Counted from the stretch's first letter, positions 1-8,689 are shown. The stretch: DNA of 37,647 nucleotides from Devosia sp. (GCF_028290435.1 NZ_JAQGJV010000043.1:1-37647); one strand, 5' to 3'. The notes: generated from the sequence alone by a model not told the origin. Translations and numbers: made by a program.

Positions 1-68
1 ATCTTGACGATGAGCTGGTTACGATGGCCGACCCAAACCGGATAGGGCTTTATTGCAGTGATCTTCAT
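1..68 (-). CDS. Enolase-superfamily dehydratase, N-terminal fragment (runs off window)
   Basis: An ATG at 68 opens a leftward reading frame that stays open to the window edge and starts MKITAIKPYPVWVG, followed by HRNQLIVK. This is the usual first beta strand of the mandelate racemase/enolase superfamily capping domain and parallels the start of the neighbouring gene (MKIKDIKV...FVTVKI). The start lies 10 bases after the stop of that gene, so the two are almost certainly co-transcribed. Only about 22 codons are visible, so the substrate (galactonate, arabinonate, gluconate or another sugar acid) cannot be told. Membership of the superfamily is an inference from a short but characteristic N-terminus. 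Confidence 0.6.
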   Translation of the reverse strand, partial: MKITAIKPYPVWVGHRNQLIVK

Positions 69-78
69 GGCGCTTGCC

Positions 79-1290
79 TCACCAGCTCGTCATCGAGCCG
101 TCTTGCAGGCGAGCAACCGGCAAATAGGCCTGCTGGTACGGGTGTTTGGCGGCCAGGTCCTCATCGATATCGACGCCGTGACCGATGACTTCACCGGGCT
201 GCAGATAGCCGCGATCATAGCTCCAGGCGCATTTGAACACGTCATGCATCAACTCGGTGTAGCCGGAATATTCCTGGATACCGAAGTTCGGAATAGCGAC
301 GTCGACATGGATATTGCACCCCATGGCGATGGGAGACACGTCCTGCGGACCGTGGCAGGCCGAGCGCACATGATAGATGGCGGCCAGATCGAAAATCTTC
401 TTGAGCCCGGTGACGCCGCCGGCATGCACTGAGGTGACGCGGGCATAGTCGATCAACTGCTCGGTGATCAGCGTGTGGGTGTCGTAGATCGAGTTGAACA
501 CCTCGCCCACCGCCAGTGGCGTCGTGGTGTGCTGGCGAATGATGCGGAAGCCTTCCTGAAGCTCGGCGGGAATGGCATCCTCAAGCCAGAACAGGCGGAA
601 TGGCTCGAGATCCTTGCCCAGCCGCGCTGCCTCGATGGGCGTCAGGCGGTGATGCACGTCATGCAGCAGGTGGACGTCCCAGCCCACCGCGTCGCGGACC
701 TTCTCGAACAGCTTTGGCACCAGCGGCAGGTATTTGTGGGTGGCCCAGACTTCCTCGTGCGGCACCACGCGCTTATTCAGTAGCGCATCCTGATCGGTCG
801 AGTCGCCGGTGCCGTAGATCGGCGGCAGGCCGGGAATGGCGACCTGCGCGCGAATTGCGTCCAGCCCCTGCTCGCGCAGCGCCACGACACCTTCGGCAAC
901 CTCGGAAATATCGAGGCCGCCAACGTGCTTATAGACCATCACCTTGTCGCGCGATCGGCCGCCCAAGAGCTGGTAGAGCGGCATATTGGCGGCCTTGGCC
1001 TTGATATCCCACAGCGCCATGTCGATCGCCCCGATCGCCGCCATGGTGATCGGCCCGCGCCGCCAATAGGCGCCCTTGTAGAGGTACTGCCAGATATCCT
1101 CGGTGCGCAGCGGGTCCATGCCGATCAGCGTGGGCGCGACATGGTCCTCAAGATAAGAGGCGACCGACAGTTCGCGGCCGTTCACAGTGCCGTCGCCGAC
1201 GCCATAAAGCCCCTCGTCCGTAATAATCTTGACCGTAACGAAATTGCGCCCCGGGGAGCAGACGATGACTTTGATGTCTTTGATCTTCAT
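79..1290 (-). CDS. manD: D-mannonate/D-gluconate dehydratase, enolase superfamily (ManD subgroup)
   Basis: 403 residues, full length for the ManD subgroup. Members remove water from D-mannonate (EC 4.2.1.8) or, in some cases, D-gluconate to give 2-keto-3-deoxygluconate, using Mg2+ in the cytoplasm. Visible residues match the family: metal ligands D211, E237 (WLED) and E263 (GEV), the catalytic loop R147 and Y159, H213 in HDVHH, and H313 in CHGPQD. The residue after H313-G314 is proline. From memory of published ManD work, efficient mannonate dehydratases carry alanine there (HGATD), while Pro members are poor on mannonate or prefer gluconate. AAGGA lies 9 bases before the ATG. The gene follows the lactonase by 21 bp in an operon that also holds UxuA, an unrelated mannonate dehydratase, so mannonate may not be its real substrate. 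Confidence 0.88.
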   Translation of the reverse strand: MKIKDIKVIVCSPGRNFVTVKIITDEGLYGVGDGTVNGRELSVASYLEDHVAPTLIGMDPLRTEDIWQYLYKGAYWRRGPITMAAIGAIDMALWDIKAKAANMPLYQLLGGRSRDKVMVYKHVGGLDISEVAEGVVALREQGLDAIRAQVAIPGLPPIYGTGDSTDQDALLNKRVVPHEEVWATHKYLPLVPKLFEKVRDAVGWDVHLLHDVHHRLTPIEAARLGKDLEPFRLFWLEDAIPAELQEGFRIIRQHTTTPLAVGEVFNSIYDTHTLITEQLIDYARVTSVHAGGVTGLKKIFDLAAIYHVRSACHGPQDVSPIAMGCNIHVDVAIPNFGIQEYSGYTELMHDVFKCAWSYDRGYLQPGEVIGHGVDIDEDLAAKHPYQQAYLPVARLQDGSMTSW

Positions 1291-1311
1291 GGCGGCGTCC
1301 TTGTGGTCTCT

Positions 1312-2424
1312 TCAGCGGACCGTGGGATGGAAAGCGATGGCGGTGGGCGAGCCGGTCTGGATTGGCGCGCCGAGCGGGACGAGAGCTCCAGTGTCGGGCT
1401 GGTAGCGGAACAGATTGATGCAGTCGCTCTCCTGATTGGCGACGGCGAGCACCTGCCCGGTCGGATCGAAAGCGAAGTCGCGCGGAATGCGACCGCCAGT
1501 CGGCGTCGTGCCGATGAAGCTGGCGATGCCGGTGGTCTGATCGATACTGAAACCGGCAACGCTGTCGTGAACGCGATTGCCCACATAGATGTGTTTACCG
1601 CCAGCGGCGATGCCCACTGCCGAACCGGACGTGCCGGGATGGCCGCCCGGCGGCAGGGTCGATGCGCTCGCCAGCACGGTGAAGGTGCCGTTAGCAGCGT
1701 CGAAGGTCAGGCTCGCCAAGGTGCAGGTCATTTCGTTGACCAGATAGGCATAGGGCAGCGTCGGGTGGAACACGAAGTGGCGCGGGCCCGAGCCCGGCGG
1801 CAACACGGTTTCGCCATGCGGCGTCAGTGCCCCGGTCTGGTTGTCGAAGCGGTACACCACCAGTTTGTCGACCCCCAGATCGGCCACCACGACGAACTTG
1901 TTGTCCGCGGTCCAGCGGATGCAATGGGCATGAGGACGATCCTGCCGCCCGGCATCGGGGCCCACGCCGGTATGGGTCGTTTCTGAAACCAACGATCCGA
2001 GCGTGCCATCTGCCGCGCGCGGATAAATGGCGACGGATTTGTTCGGCTTGGCGCTGATCGGCAGGCCGCCATAGTTGGCGATGCCGACGAAAGCGCCGGA
2101 ATTATCGTGGCTGAAATGAGCCGTGTAGTCGCCGCGTGTCGGCTGCTTGGAGAGATATTCCAGCGCGCCGGTGGTGGGATCGATCGCGTAGCCAGTGATC
2201 AGCCCTTCGTTCCAACCGCCGACTTCGCTGACCGCGGCGAGCGATTTTCCGTCCTTGGCGACCTCGACAAACGTTGGATTATCGATGCCCTGAGTCACTC
2301 CAAGCGGCTCGGCCACCCCGGTATCGAGATCGAGCCGGAAGGCGGCGATGCCTTTGGCGGCGGGGTTGGCGACATAGCCGATGCCGCGATTGACGCCGCC
2401 GACATAGAACAGGACAGAGGGCAT
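1312..2424 (-). CDS. Lactonase family protein (seven-bladed beta-propeller, 6-phosphogluconolactonase-like)
   Basis: 370 residues with repeated propeller blades. Recurrent patterns include D-x-T-G-A-L/V turns, HAHCIRW near residue 165, GPRHFVFHP near 217 and PRDFAFDPTGQVLAVANQ near 315. These are hallmarks of the PF10282 lactonase family, which hydrolyses sugar lactones such as 6-phosphogluconolactone or gluconolactone to free acids. No signal peptide is seen, so it should act in the cytoplasm. TGGAG lies 7 bases before the start. It sits between uxuA and the ManD-type gene. An oxidative route fits: an imported sugar is oxidised to a lactone by a dehydrogenase outside the window, opened by this enzyme, then dehydrated. 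The exact lactone is unknown. Confidence 0.85.
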   Translation of the reverse strand: MPSVLFYVGGVNRGIGYVANPAAKGIAAFRLDLDTGVAEPLGVTQGIDNPTFVEVAKDGKSLAAVSEVGGWNEGLITGYAIDPTTGALEYLSKQPTRGDYTAHFSHDNSGAFVGIANYGGLPISAKPNKSVAIYPRAADGTLGSLVSETTHTGVGPDAGRQDRPHAHCIRWTADNKFVVVADLGVDKLVVYRFDNQTGALTPHGETVLPPGSGPRHFVFHPTLPYAYLVNEMTCTLASLTFDAANGTFTVLASASTLPPGGHPGTSGSAVGIAAGGKHIYVGNRVHDSVAGFSIDQTTGIASFIGTTPTGGRIPRDFAFDPTGQVLAVANQESDCINLFRYQPDTGALVPLGAPIQTGSPTAIAFHPTVR

Positions 2425-2449
2425 ACGAACTCCAGATATTCATGATTGA

Positions 2450-2475
2450 GCGGCCCGCGCTGATGCGCGGACCGC
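2450..2475. other. Intercistronic stem-loop between uxuA and the lactonase gene
   Basis: GCGGCCCGCGC and GCGCGGACCGC form an 11-position stem with one C/A mismatch around a TGAT loop. It starts 8 bases after the uxuA stop in the leftward transcript. No T-run follows, so a transcript-stabilising or attenuating hairpin is likelier than a strong terminator. Confidence 0.4.
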
Positions 2476-2482
2476 TGCTACT

Positions 2483-3532
2483 CTAGGCGGCCTTGAGGAA
2501 TTCGGCCATGCGCACGAGGCCCTGCATATAGCCGATGGCGTGCGAGCGGCCGCGATGGTTCCAATCGCTGTCACCATTCATTTTCGGCACGTGGTCATCG
2601 AGCAGAAAACCGTCGAAACCGAGCTTGGCCAGCTGGACGATGACCTCGGCGGGGTCAAAATTGCCGTCGCCAATGAAGCATTCGGTGAAATTGGGCACGG
2701 AGCCCTGCACGTCGCGGAAATGGATGTAGGAAATCCGGCCTTTGGGGGCGAAGAAATCGATCATCTCGGTGACGTTGGCCTTGCCGCCCGGCATTTCCGA
2801 GCAGCAACCCAGGCACAGGTCGAGCGTCCAGGCTTCGGAACGGCCGACCAGGTCATAGGCCTTCTTGAAGTTCTCGGGCTTGTAGAACAGCCGTGCCACG
2901 CCGCCGAGCATCGGCACCGGGGGATCGTCCGGGTGCAGGGCCAGCTTGAGGCCTTCCTGCTCGGCGACCGGCAGCACCGCGTTCATAAAATAGGTATAGT
3001 TGGACCACATCTGGTCCTCCGTGATCACCGGGCCATCCTTGCCGAACAGCGGCATGGAGGAGGCGCGGCCCAGCGTCGTCGGCATGAAAGAGCGGAGCGT
3101 ATCGAGGTTGCCTTCATTGGCTTCCACCACCGCCATGTCGAACTGGCGCGCGGTTGCCCCGCCGCGCGTCTTGCCGGAGCGGTCGGTGGTCCAGACCGAG
3201 TTGGGCATGAAGTGCAGCCCGAGCACCGGAATGCCGGCGCGCGCCACGGCACGAATGGTGGCCTGATAGTTCTCGATCTGCTCGTCGCGTCCGTCCAGCC
3301 CCATCATCGCCTTGTGGTAGAAATGGGTGGGAACATTCTCGATGGCCTCGAACTTGAGGCCGGCGGCTTCGACCTGATCGACCAGCGCCCGCACGTCGCT
3401 CTGTTCCCAGCGGGTGTCGCCCGGCAGGGTGGGATTGTTCATCTGCAGGCCGCTCGCGCCAATCTGGGCGGCAAAGCGCAGGCGCTCCTCGCTCAACTCG
3501 TGAAATTGCCCCACTGCAACTCTGATCGCCAT
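2483..3532 (-). CDS. uxuA: Mannonate dehydratase UxuA
   Basis: 349 residues, the usual length for UxuA (EC 4.2.1.8), a TIM-barrel Mn2+ enzyme of the xylose-isomerase-like fold. It converts D-mannonate to 2-keto-3-deoxy-D-gluconate in hexuronate breakdown. Family landmarks are HPDDPP around H200, LCLGCCSE around C240, HFRDVQGS around H271, and a C-terminal DDHVPKM followed by HRGRSHAIGYMQGL. The His, Cys, His and Asp ligands of the metal are therefore present. It lies 27 bp after the MalG-type permease and is followed by the lactonase, so it belongs to the leftward transporter operon. UxuA is not related to the enolase-type dehydratase two genes downstream. Confidence 0.95.
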   Translation of the reverse strand: MAIRVAVGQFHELSEERLRFAAQIGASGLQMNNPTLPGDTRWEQSDVRALVDQVEAAGLKFEAIENVPTHFYHKAMMGLDGRDEQIENYQATIRAVARAGIPVLGLHFMPNSVWTTDRSGKTRGGATARQFDMAVVEANEGNLDTLRSFMPTTLGRASSMPLFGKDGPVITEDQMWSNYTYFMNAVLPVAEQEGLKLALHPDDPPVPMLGGVARLFYKPENFKKAYDLVGRSEAWTLDLCLGCCSEMPGGKANVTEMIDFFAPKGRISYIHFRDVQGSVPNFTECFIGDGNFDPAEVIVQLAKLGFDGFLLDDHVPKMNGDSDWNHRGRSHAIGYMQGLVRMAEFLKAA

Positions 3533-3559
3533 ATCCGTCTGTCCCTTAGTCCTAAAAAA

Positions 3560-4444
3560 TCAGCCCTTGACCGAGCCGTCGGCCAGCCCGGCCACCATGA
3601 AACGTTGCGCCACGAAGTAGAGGATCATCAGCGGCAGCGACGAGATGACCGCGCCGGCCATCAGCGGCCCCCAGGGCAGCACGTCGCTGGTGATGAGGTA
3701 ATTGAGCGCCAATGGCGCGGTGCGCTGGCTCTCCGAGGTGATCAGCACCAGGGCCAGCAGCAGCTCGTTCCACGCCCCCGTGAAGGTGAAGATCGCCACC
3801 GCCGCGATACCGGGCGCGGAGAGCGGCAGCACGATGCGGAACAGCACGCCGATACGGCTCAGCCCGTCGATCAGTCCCTGCTCCTCGACCTCGCGCGGCA
3901 CGCCCTTGAAATAGCCCTGCAGCAGCCACGTCGACAGCGGCAGCGAGAAAGTCAGGTAGACCATGATCAGTCCGAACAGCGAATTGCCGAGGCGCAATTG
4001 CGCCATGATGATCGACAGCGGAATGAACAGCAGTGAGCCGGGCGTCAGATAAGCGAACAGGATCAACCGGCCGACAAAGCCGCGGAACCGATAGCGAAAC
4101 CGCACCATGGAATAGGCCGCGAAGGACGAGATAATCACCGAGATGATGGTGACGGTGAAGGACACGATCAGGCTGTTGCGGATGGCGATCAGGAACTGGC
4201 CGTCGCTGAGGATTTTCTCGTAATTGTCGAGCGTGAAGGTCTTGGGCCACAGCGACGGCACCCGGTAGATTTCACGCGGCAGCTTCAGCGAAGTGATGAT
4301 CATCCAATAGATCGGGAACAGCACCAGCAGCACGGCGATGACGAGCGCCGCATAGCTCAGTAAGCGGCCGATCAGGAAGCGGCGGCGGAGACGCTGGCCG
4401 GCCTTGCTCTTAGCGAGCGGGATAGTGGCGGTGAGTGTGGTCAT
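3560..4444 (-). CDS. Sugar ABC transporter permease, MalG type
   Basis: 294 residues with about six membrane segments. The cytoplasmic EAA loop, in the form EEQGLIDGLSR about residue 190, docks the ATPase, and the ending (FVAQRFMVAGLADGSVKG) is typical of MalG/CUT1 permeases. A TTG three bases upstream is also in frame, but the ATG at 4444 overlaps the upstream stop (TGATG) and is preferred. It pairs with the MalF-type gene to form the membrane channel of a carbohydrate importer. The permease alone does not show the sugar. The neighbouring catabolic genes suggest a uronide, aldonate or related oligosaccharide. Confidence 0.9.
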   Translation of the reverse strand: MTTLTATIPLAKSKAGQRLRRRFLIGRLLSYAALVIAVLLVLFPIYWMIITSLKLPREIYRVPSLWPKTFTLDNYEKILSDGQFLIAIRNSLIVSFTVTIISVIISSFAAYSMVRFRYRFRGFVGRLILFAYLTPGSLLFIPLSIIMAQLRLGNSLFGLIMVYLTFSLPLSTWLLQGYFKGVPREVEEQGLIDGLSRIGVLFRIVLPLSAPGIAAVAIFTFTGAWNELLLALVLITSESQRTAPLALNYLITSDVLPWGPLMAGAVISSLPLMILYFVAQRFMVAGLADGSVKG

Positions 4445-5364
4445 CAATCTTCGTCCCGCATCATGAGCGAGGTGGCGAAGATGACGAGGATCGCCAGGAT
4501 CGGCAGCATGGCGACGGAAACCGCCGCCGCCTCCCCTACCCGCTGGGTCTGCATGCCGAAATAGGCCAGCACCGGGAACACCATGGTGGCGTCGGACGGC
4601 CCGCCTGCGGTCAACAGCCAGACATGTTCGAAGCCATTGGCGGTCCAGATCGAGGACAGCAGCGTCGTGACGATCACCACCTGGCGGATGCCGGGGACGG
4701 TCACGACCCAGAACCGCCGCCAGGCATTGGCGCCATCGATATGGGCGGCCTCATACAGATCCTTGGGCACGGACTGCAGCGCCGCCAGGATCGAGATGAA
4801 CCAGAATGGAAAACCGCGCCACACCGAAGCGGCAATAACCGAGCCCATTGCGGTCTGGCGCTGGCCGAGCCAGTCGACCACGTGGGGATAAATGCCGGTG
4901 CCGGTCAGCACCAGGTTAATGCCGCCGCCGATCGGCTGATACAGCACCCGCCAGGTCAGGAAAGCGACAAAAGCCGGCATGGCCCAGGGCAGCATAAGGA
5001 AAGAGCGGAAAATGCCGCGGCCGGGAATGGCCTGATGCACCAGCAAAGCCAGGCCCAGGCCGATCAGCAGCTTGAGCCCGTCCGAGACGAGGACGATAAT
5101 CACCGTGTTCCAGATCGCCGCGGTGAACGTCGCGGATTTCGAGAGATAGACGAAATTGGCAAAGCCGATGAACTTGCCGACGCTGCCCACCACCTGATCG
5201 GTGAACGACACGTAGATGGCGAAGAAAAACGGATAGGCGACCAGCCCGATGATCAGCAGGACGACCGGCGCCACCAGCGCATAGGCGAACAGCTTGGCAC
5301 GCACGCCGGTCGGCAGGCGCCGCCGGCGTGATGGTCTGGTTGATGGGTCTACGGCTAACGACAT
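4444..5364 (-). CDS. Sugar ABC transporter permease, MalF type
   Basis: 306 residues. A basic N-terminus (RPSRRRRLP) precedes a first membrane helix (YALVAPVVLLIIGLVAYP), with about six helices in all. The EAA motif is clear at YEAAHIDGANAWRRFW. This is the MalF/UgpA-type partner of the following permease, with which it shares one base at the stop/start junction. It is separated from the upstream binding-protein gene by 62 bases containing a strong hairpin, an arrangement that often lowers permease expression relative to the binding protein. The matching MsmK/UgpC-type ATPase is absent from the window and may lie further left or elsewhere. Confidence 0.9.
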   Translation of the reverse strand: MSLAVDPSTRPSRRRRLPTGVRAKLFAYALVAPVVLLIIGLVAYPFFFAIYVSFTDQVVGSVGKFIGFANFVYLSKSATFTAAIWNTVIIVLVSDGLKLLIGLGLALLVHQAIPGRGIFRSFLMLPWAMPAFVAFLTWRVLYQPIGGGINLVLTGTGIYPHVVDWLGQRQTAMGSVIAASVWRGFPFWFISILAALQSVPKDLYEAAHIDGANAWRRFWVVTVPGIRQVVIVTTLLSSIWTANGFEHVWLLTAGGPSDATMVFPVLAYFGMQTQRVGEAAAVSVAMLPILAILVIFATSLMMRDED

Positions 5365-5383
5365 GGTCTATCCCGGAAGGGAG

Positions 5384-5408
5384 CCCCGGACGGCCAAGCC
5401 GCCCGAGG
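5384..5408 (-). other. Intercistronic stem-loop between binding protein and MalF-type permease
   Basis: In the leftward transcript CCTCGGGCGG pairs with CCGTCCGGGG over 10 positions (two G-U) around a CTTGG loop. It lies 18 bases after the binding-protein stop. No U-tract follows. It probably protects the upstream mRNA 3' end or partly attenuates transcription, as in malE-malF type spacers (inference). Confidence 0.5.
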
Positions 5409-5426
5409 TCGATAAAATCTGACGGG

Positions 5427-6749
5427 TCAGTACTTGTCGTAGATGATCTGGCCCTGGGTCTGGGCTTCGTCCATCGCCTTGTCGAAATCCCAGCCGTCGA
5501 CGACGACGCGCTGGCACATTTTTGGGATGATGAAGTTGGACGACAGATCGGCCCAGGCAGCGTTGTAGACATCGGGATAGGCCGGGGCCGTTCCCGCCTT
5601 GGCCAGATTGAGCAGGCCTGCGAGGATCGGGTTGGTGCCATCGAAGGCACTCAACTTTTCCTGGCTTTTCAGCACCGGGCCATAGATCGCCACGTTGAAA
5701 TAGGCGTTCATGAATTCCGGCTGCGCCAGGTGTTCCAGCAGTGCCTTGGCCTCGTCCTGCGCGCCACTATTCTTGGTGATCGCGCGGGTTTGCGGGGTGA
5801 TTGGCGAGATGGTGCCCTTGGGTCCGGCGGGGAGCGGCGAGAAGGCGCTGCCGTCGTAGAGCTCCGGATCGTCATTCTTGGCGGCGATGCCGACCGAGCC
5901 GGTATTGGCGATGAAAGCGGCCTGCCCGGACAAATAGGCCTGGTTGTCGCCGGCGCCGTCCCAGGTGGTGTTGCCGGGCGGGAAAATGCCCTTGTCCCAG
6001 GCGTCCTTGAGCCAAGTCAGGTAAGTGCGGGTTTCCGCGGACTTGATGGTAACCTTCTTGCCCGCGTCATCGGCAATGCGCCCACCATAGGACTGCAGCA
6101 CGTTGACCTGCACATTGGCGTCGCCAACGTTGGACAGCGCCAGCCCAAGCCCCGAAACCGGGGATTTATTGACCGCGACAGCCTGCGCCACCAGCTCGTC
6201 CCAAGTCTTGGGCGCCTCGGTGAAGCCTGCCGGCTCCAGCAGGTCCTTGCGGCGTAGCAACAGGTTGCCGTTGACGCCAAACGGTATGCCGGTTCGGCCG
6301 CCAGCATCCTTGGTGGTGTCGGTCGCCTTGTCGGTCCCTTCGAACCAGCCGCCCTGCGCGTCGCCGATTTTCTTGTAGAGATCGTCCAGCGTGATGAACT
6401 GATCCTGGCGCGACAGCAGCAGCAGGAGGTCTAGGCCGAGATCGAGCGCATCGGGCATGGTGTTGGACGACACCGCCGCCGAGACCTTCTGCACGGTCTC
6501 GTTCTGGTTGATCATCACCACTTCGGTGGCGACGCCATTGGCGGCGCCCCAGGCGTTGATGGTGTCGGTCAACAGCTTGTTGGCTTCGTCCGAGAAAATC
6601 AGGCCGCCCCAATAGGTCAGCTTCTTGCTCTGCGCGATGGCCGGCATCGGAAAGCTGCCCGCGGCGGCGATGGCGAGGCTGCTGGCGGCAGTGCCGAGCA
6701 CCCGGCGGCGCGTCCATCCACGCGCAGCACTATTAGGCTTGTCGTCCAT
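5427..6749 (-). CDS. Sugar ABC transporter substrate-binding protein (family 1), Tat signal
   Basis: 440 residues. The N-terminus has a twin-arginine motif (TRRRVLG), a hydrophobic stretch and an AIAQS cleavage region near residue 40, so export to the periplasm by Tat is likely. The mature part begins LTYWGGLIFSDEANK, followed by DTINAWGAANG, as in CUT1 (MalE/UgpB-like) binding proteins. Landmarks include FGVNGNLLLRRKDL (opening of a lobe) and GQAAFIANTGS. GGAGGA lies 8 bases before the ATG. It is the first gene of the leftward sugar-acid operon and is divergent from a GntR regulator across 232 bp. The ligand cannot be read from sequence. Confidence 0.9.
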   Translation of the reverse strand: MDDKPNSAARGWTRRRVLGTAASSLAIAAAGSFPMPAIAQSKKLTYWGGLIFSDEANKLLTDTINAWGAANGVATEVVMINQNETVQKVSAAVSSNTMPDALDLGLDLLLLLSRQDQFITLDDLYKKIGDAQGGWFEGTDKATDTTKDAGGRTGIPFGVNGNLLLRRKDLLEPAGFTEAPKTWDELVAQAVAVNKSPVSGLGLALSNVGDANVQVNVLQSYGGRIADDAGKKVTIKSAETRTYLTWLKDAWDKGIFPPGNTTWDGAGDNQAYLSGQAAFIANTGSVGIAAKNDDPELYDGSAFSPLPAGPKGTISPITPQTRAITKNSGAQDEAKALLEHLAQPEFMNAYFNVAIYGPVLKSQEKLSAFDGTNPILAGLLNLAKAGTAPAYPDVYNAAWADLSSNFIIPKMCQRVVVDGWDFDKAMDEAQTQGQIIYDKY

Positions 6750-6876
6750 GAAATCTTCCTCCCACCCGGCTGGCGCCTTTGCGGCTGCTCAGCAAGACCA
6801 TCCAGAAGCTGTCGCTGCGGCGGCAGGCGACCATCCGGCGATGACTGCGACCCTCCTCCGGGCCCGACGCGCCCAC

Positions 6877-6892
6877 TTTAAATATATTTAAA
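6877..6892. promoter_or_regulatory. 16-bp perfect AT palindrome, candidate operator/promoter core
   Basis: TTTAAATATATTTAAA is a perfect palindrome in an otherwise GC-rich divergent spacer between the sugar-binding protein gene (start 6749) and the GntR gene (start 6982). It could be the binding site of the adjacent GntR regulator, or an AT-rich promoter core. Both readings are inferred from position and symmetry. Confidence 0.5.
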
Positions 6893-6981
6893 CGCGTCTA
6901 GAAAATGTTAGAGCCGCGTCGTAAGAACTGTCAACGGCTTATCGCCGCAGAATTACCGATAATCTTGATTGGGGACATGCA

Positions 6982-7632
6982 TTGGGTCAGGGGATCGACA
7001 ATCCCGGTTATCTGGCGTTCGTCGAAGCGCTGGTCGACGGCAGGCTCAAGCTTGGCCAAACCCTCAAGCAGGAGGAATTCTGCGATATCCTGGGCATTTC
7101 GCTATCGCCGTTCCGCGAGACCACGACCTTGCTCGAAGCCGAAGGCCTTGTCACCGTGCGCCGGCGCATCGGCCTCACCATCTTTTATCCGGACGTCAAA
7201 TTCGTCGGCAACACCTTCCAGCTCCGGGGCATCCTTGAGCGCGAGGGCCTGTCCAAATTCGCCCGCTCGGTCGGCAAGTCATGGCTGACCAAGACGCGCG
7301 CCGACCATGACGCGATCATGGAGTTTGTGGAAACGGTCGCCGATCCGGCGGTCTATCGCGAGCCGGTCCGGCAACTGGAATGGGCGTTTCACAACAGCTT
7401 CATCGCCGCCTTCGAAAATCAGCAGATCAGGGTGATCTACGAGCGGCTGCACCAGAAAATGTACCTGATACGGCTGGTCAATCCTGAATCCGTAGACCCC
7501 GCCAACACCATCAAGTCGATGCGCGAACATGTCGCCGTCATCGAGGCCCTGGAGCGACGCGATGCCCAGGGCGCCGTCGACGCGCTGGACAACCATCTGC
7601 GCGGCGTCCTCCACCGCACCCTCACCACGTGA
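6982..7632 (+). CDS. GntR-family transcriptional regulator, FadR/FCD subgroup
   Basis: 216 residues. The N-terminal winged helix (about 8-70) has the GntR pattern LKQEEFCDILGISLSPFRE followed by LEAEGLV. The C-terminal FCD ligand domain (about 85-210) shows the expected histidines in WAFHNSF, REHVAVIEALERRD and DNHLR, which usually bind a metal that contacts an organic acid. The start is TTG at 6982, preceded by GGGGA at 6 bases. The frame stays open upstream to 6925 without an ATG or GTG, so this start is a best guess. It is divergent from the sugar-acid operon and probably represses it, as UxuR/ExuR-like FCD proteins do for uronates. The effector is unknown. Confidence 0.85.
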   Translation: MGQGIDNPGYLAFVEALVDGRLKLGQTLKQEEFCDILGISLSPFRETTTLLEAEGLVTVRRRIGLTIFYPDVKFVGNTFQLRGILEREGLSKFARSVGKSWLTKTRADHDAIMEFVETVADPAVYREPVRQLEWAFHNSFIAAFENQQIRVIYERLHQKMYLIRLVNPESVDPANTIKSMREHVAVIEALERRDAQGAVDALDNHLRGVLHRTLTT

Positions 7633-7690
7633 AGATACGGCGGCGCTCGGCGCCGGTTCGATCCAATCGGGCAGGCGGGCGATAGATAGG

Positions 7691-8689
7691 CTATTCCGCC
7701 GCGAGGGCCGGCACCGATGCGGACGGCGACTGAGGCAGTATGGCCTGAACCGCCGCGGCTTCGGCCTCAAGCCAGTCGCGGAACAGTTCGACACGCCGGA
7801 GCCCGCTTTTGTGCGGACTGGTGGCGAAGAAGTACGAAAATTCGACAGCCTGCGGCGCGCCAAACGGGCTGACCAACCGGCCGGACGCTAGGTCGGCCTC
7901 CGCCAGGCGCAGCTTGCCCAGGCCAATGCCCTGCCCGGCTAGGGCGGCGTCCAACACCAGCGACGACTGGTTGACCCTTATGCCGCTATCGCCGATGCGC
8001 GTGGAGGCGCCGGCTGACCGCAGCCAGTTTTTCCAGTCCGGGCAGGACGCATCGCGCTCGGGGCCATCCTCGTGCAACAGCGGCACGCCGAGCAAAGCAT
8101 CGGGGCCGCGATAGAGTCCATGGCGTTCGGCGAAGTCCGGACTGCAAACCGGCAATACCGCTTCGGAAAACAGGCGCGAGGCCACGAGGCCCGGATAGGC
8201 CCCCTGCCCGTATCGAATGACGCAGTCGGTGTCTTCACCCGCGACATCGGCCAGCCGCGTCGAAGCGTCGAGCAGTACTTCAAGATCGGGCACGCTATCT
8301 CGCAGCGCGGCCAGACGCGGCACCAGCCACTTGCTGGCGAAGGACGGGGCGACCGAAATTCGGATCGGGGCGGCATCGGTATTGCCGGCCAGCCGTGCCA
8401 TCGTTTCCAAGACCGTATCGAAAGCCTCGGTGAGGCCGGGCATCAGCGCCTGCCCGGCATCGGTCAATTGCAACTGTCCTCGATTGCGCAGGAACAGGGC
8501 ATGGCCGAGATGATCCTCAAGCTGCCGGATCTGCTGGCCGATCGCCGCCGAGGTGACATGCAGCTCGTCGGCGGCGCGGATGAAGCTGAGATGGCGCGCG
8601 GTGGCCACGAACGCGCGCAACGACGTTAACGGTGGCAAACGTGCCAGCGTGGGCTGCTGCATGGTCCGGGCGCGAAGCTGTGTGTTCAT
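7691..8689 (-). CDS. LysR-family transcriptional regulator (GcvA-like)
   Basis: 332 residues. The winged HTH spans about 18-78 (LTSLRAFVATARHLSFIRAA, then ELHVTSAAIGQQIRQLE) and a periplasmic-binding-protein-like effector domain spans about 105-310. The form PPLTSLRAFVATARHLSF, with VTSAAIGQQIRQLE, is that of GcvA-type regulators. It converges on the GntR gene and is divergent from the rhodanese operon across 471 bp, the classic layout for a LysR protein controlling its divergent neighbour. CysB and Cbl, which control sulfur genes, are also LysR proteins, but this one is not recognisably either. A second ATG at 8662 is possible. The conserved non-coding element at 8754-8835 lies just upstream. 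Confidence 0.9.
   Translation of the reverse strand: MNTQLRARTMQQPTLARLPPLTSLRAFVATARHLSFIRAADELHVTSAAIGQQIRQLEDHLGHALFLRNRGQLQLTDAGQALMPGLTEAFDTVLETMARLAGNTDAAPIRISVAPSFASKWLVPRLAALRDSVPDLEVLLDASTRLADVAGEDTDCVIRYGQGAYPGLVASRLFSEAVLPVCSPDFAERHGLYRGPDALLGVPLLHEDGPERDASCPDWKNWLRSAGASTRIGDSGIRVNQSSLVLDAALAGQGIGLGKLRLAEADLASGRLVSPFGAPQAVEFSYFFATSPHKSGLRRVELFRDWLEAEAAAVQAILPQSPSASVPALAAE

Noticed and set aside
7641..7655. Small hairpin CGGCGC-TCG-GCGCCG between the convergent GntR and LysR genes
   Set aside because: The stem is only 6 bp with no T-run. Such stems are frequent by chance at this base composition.
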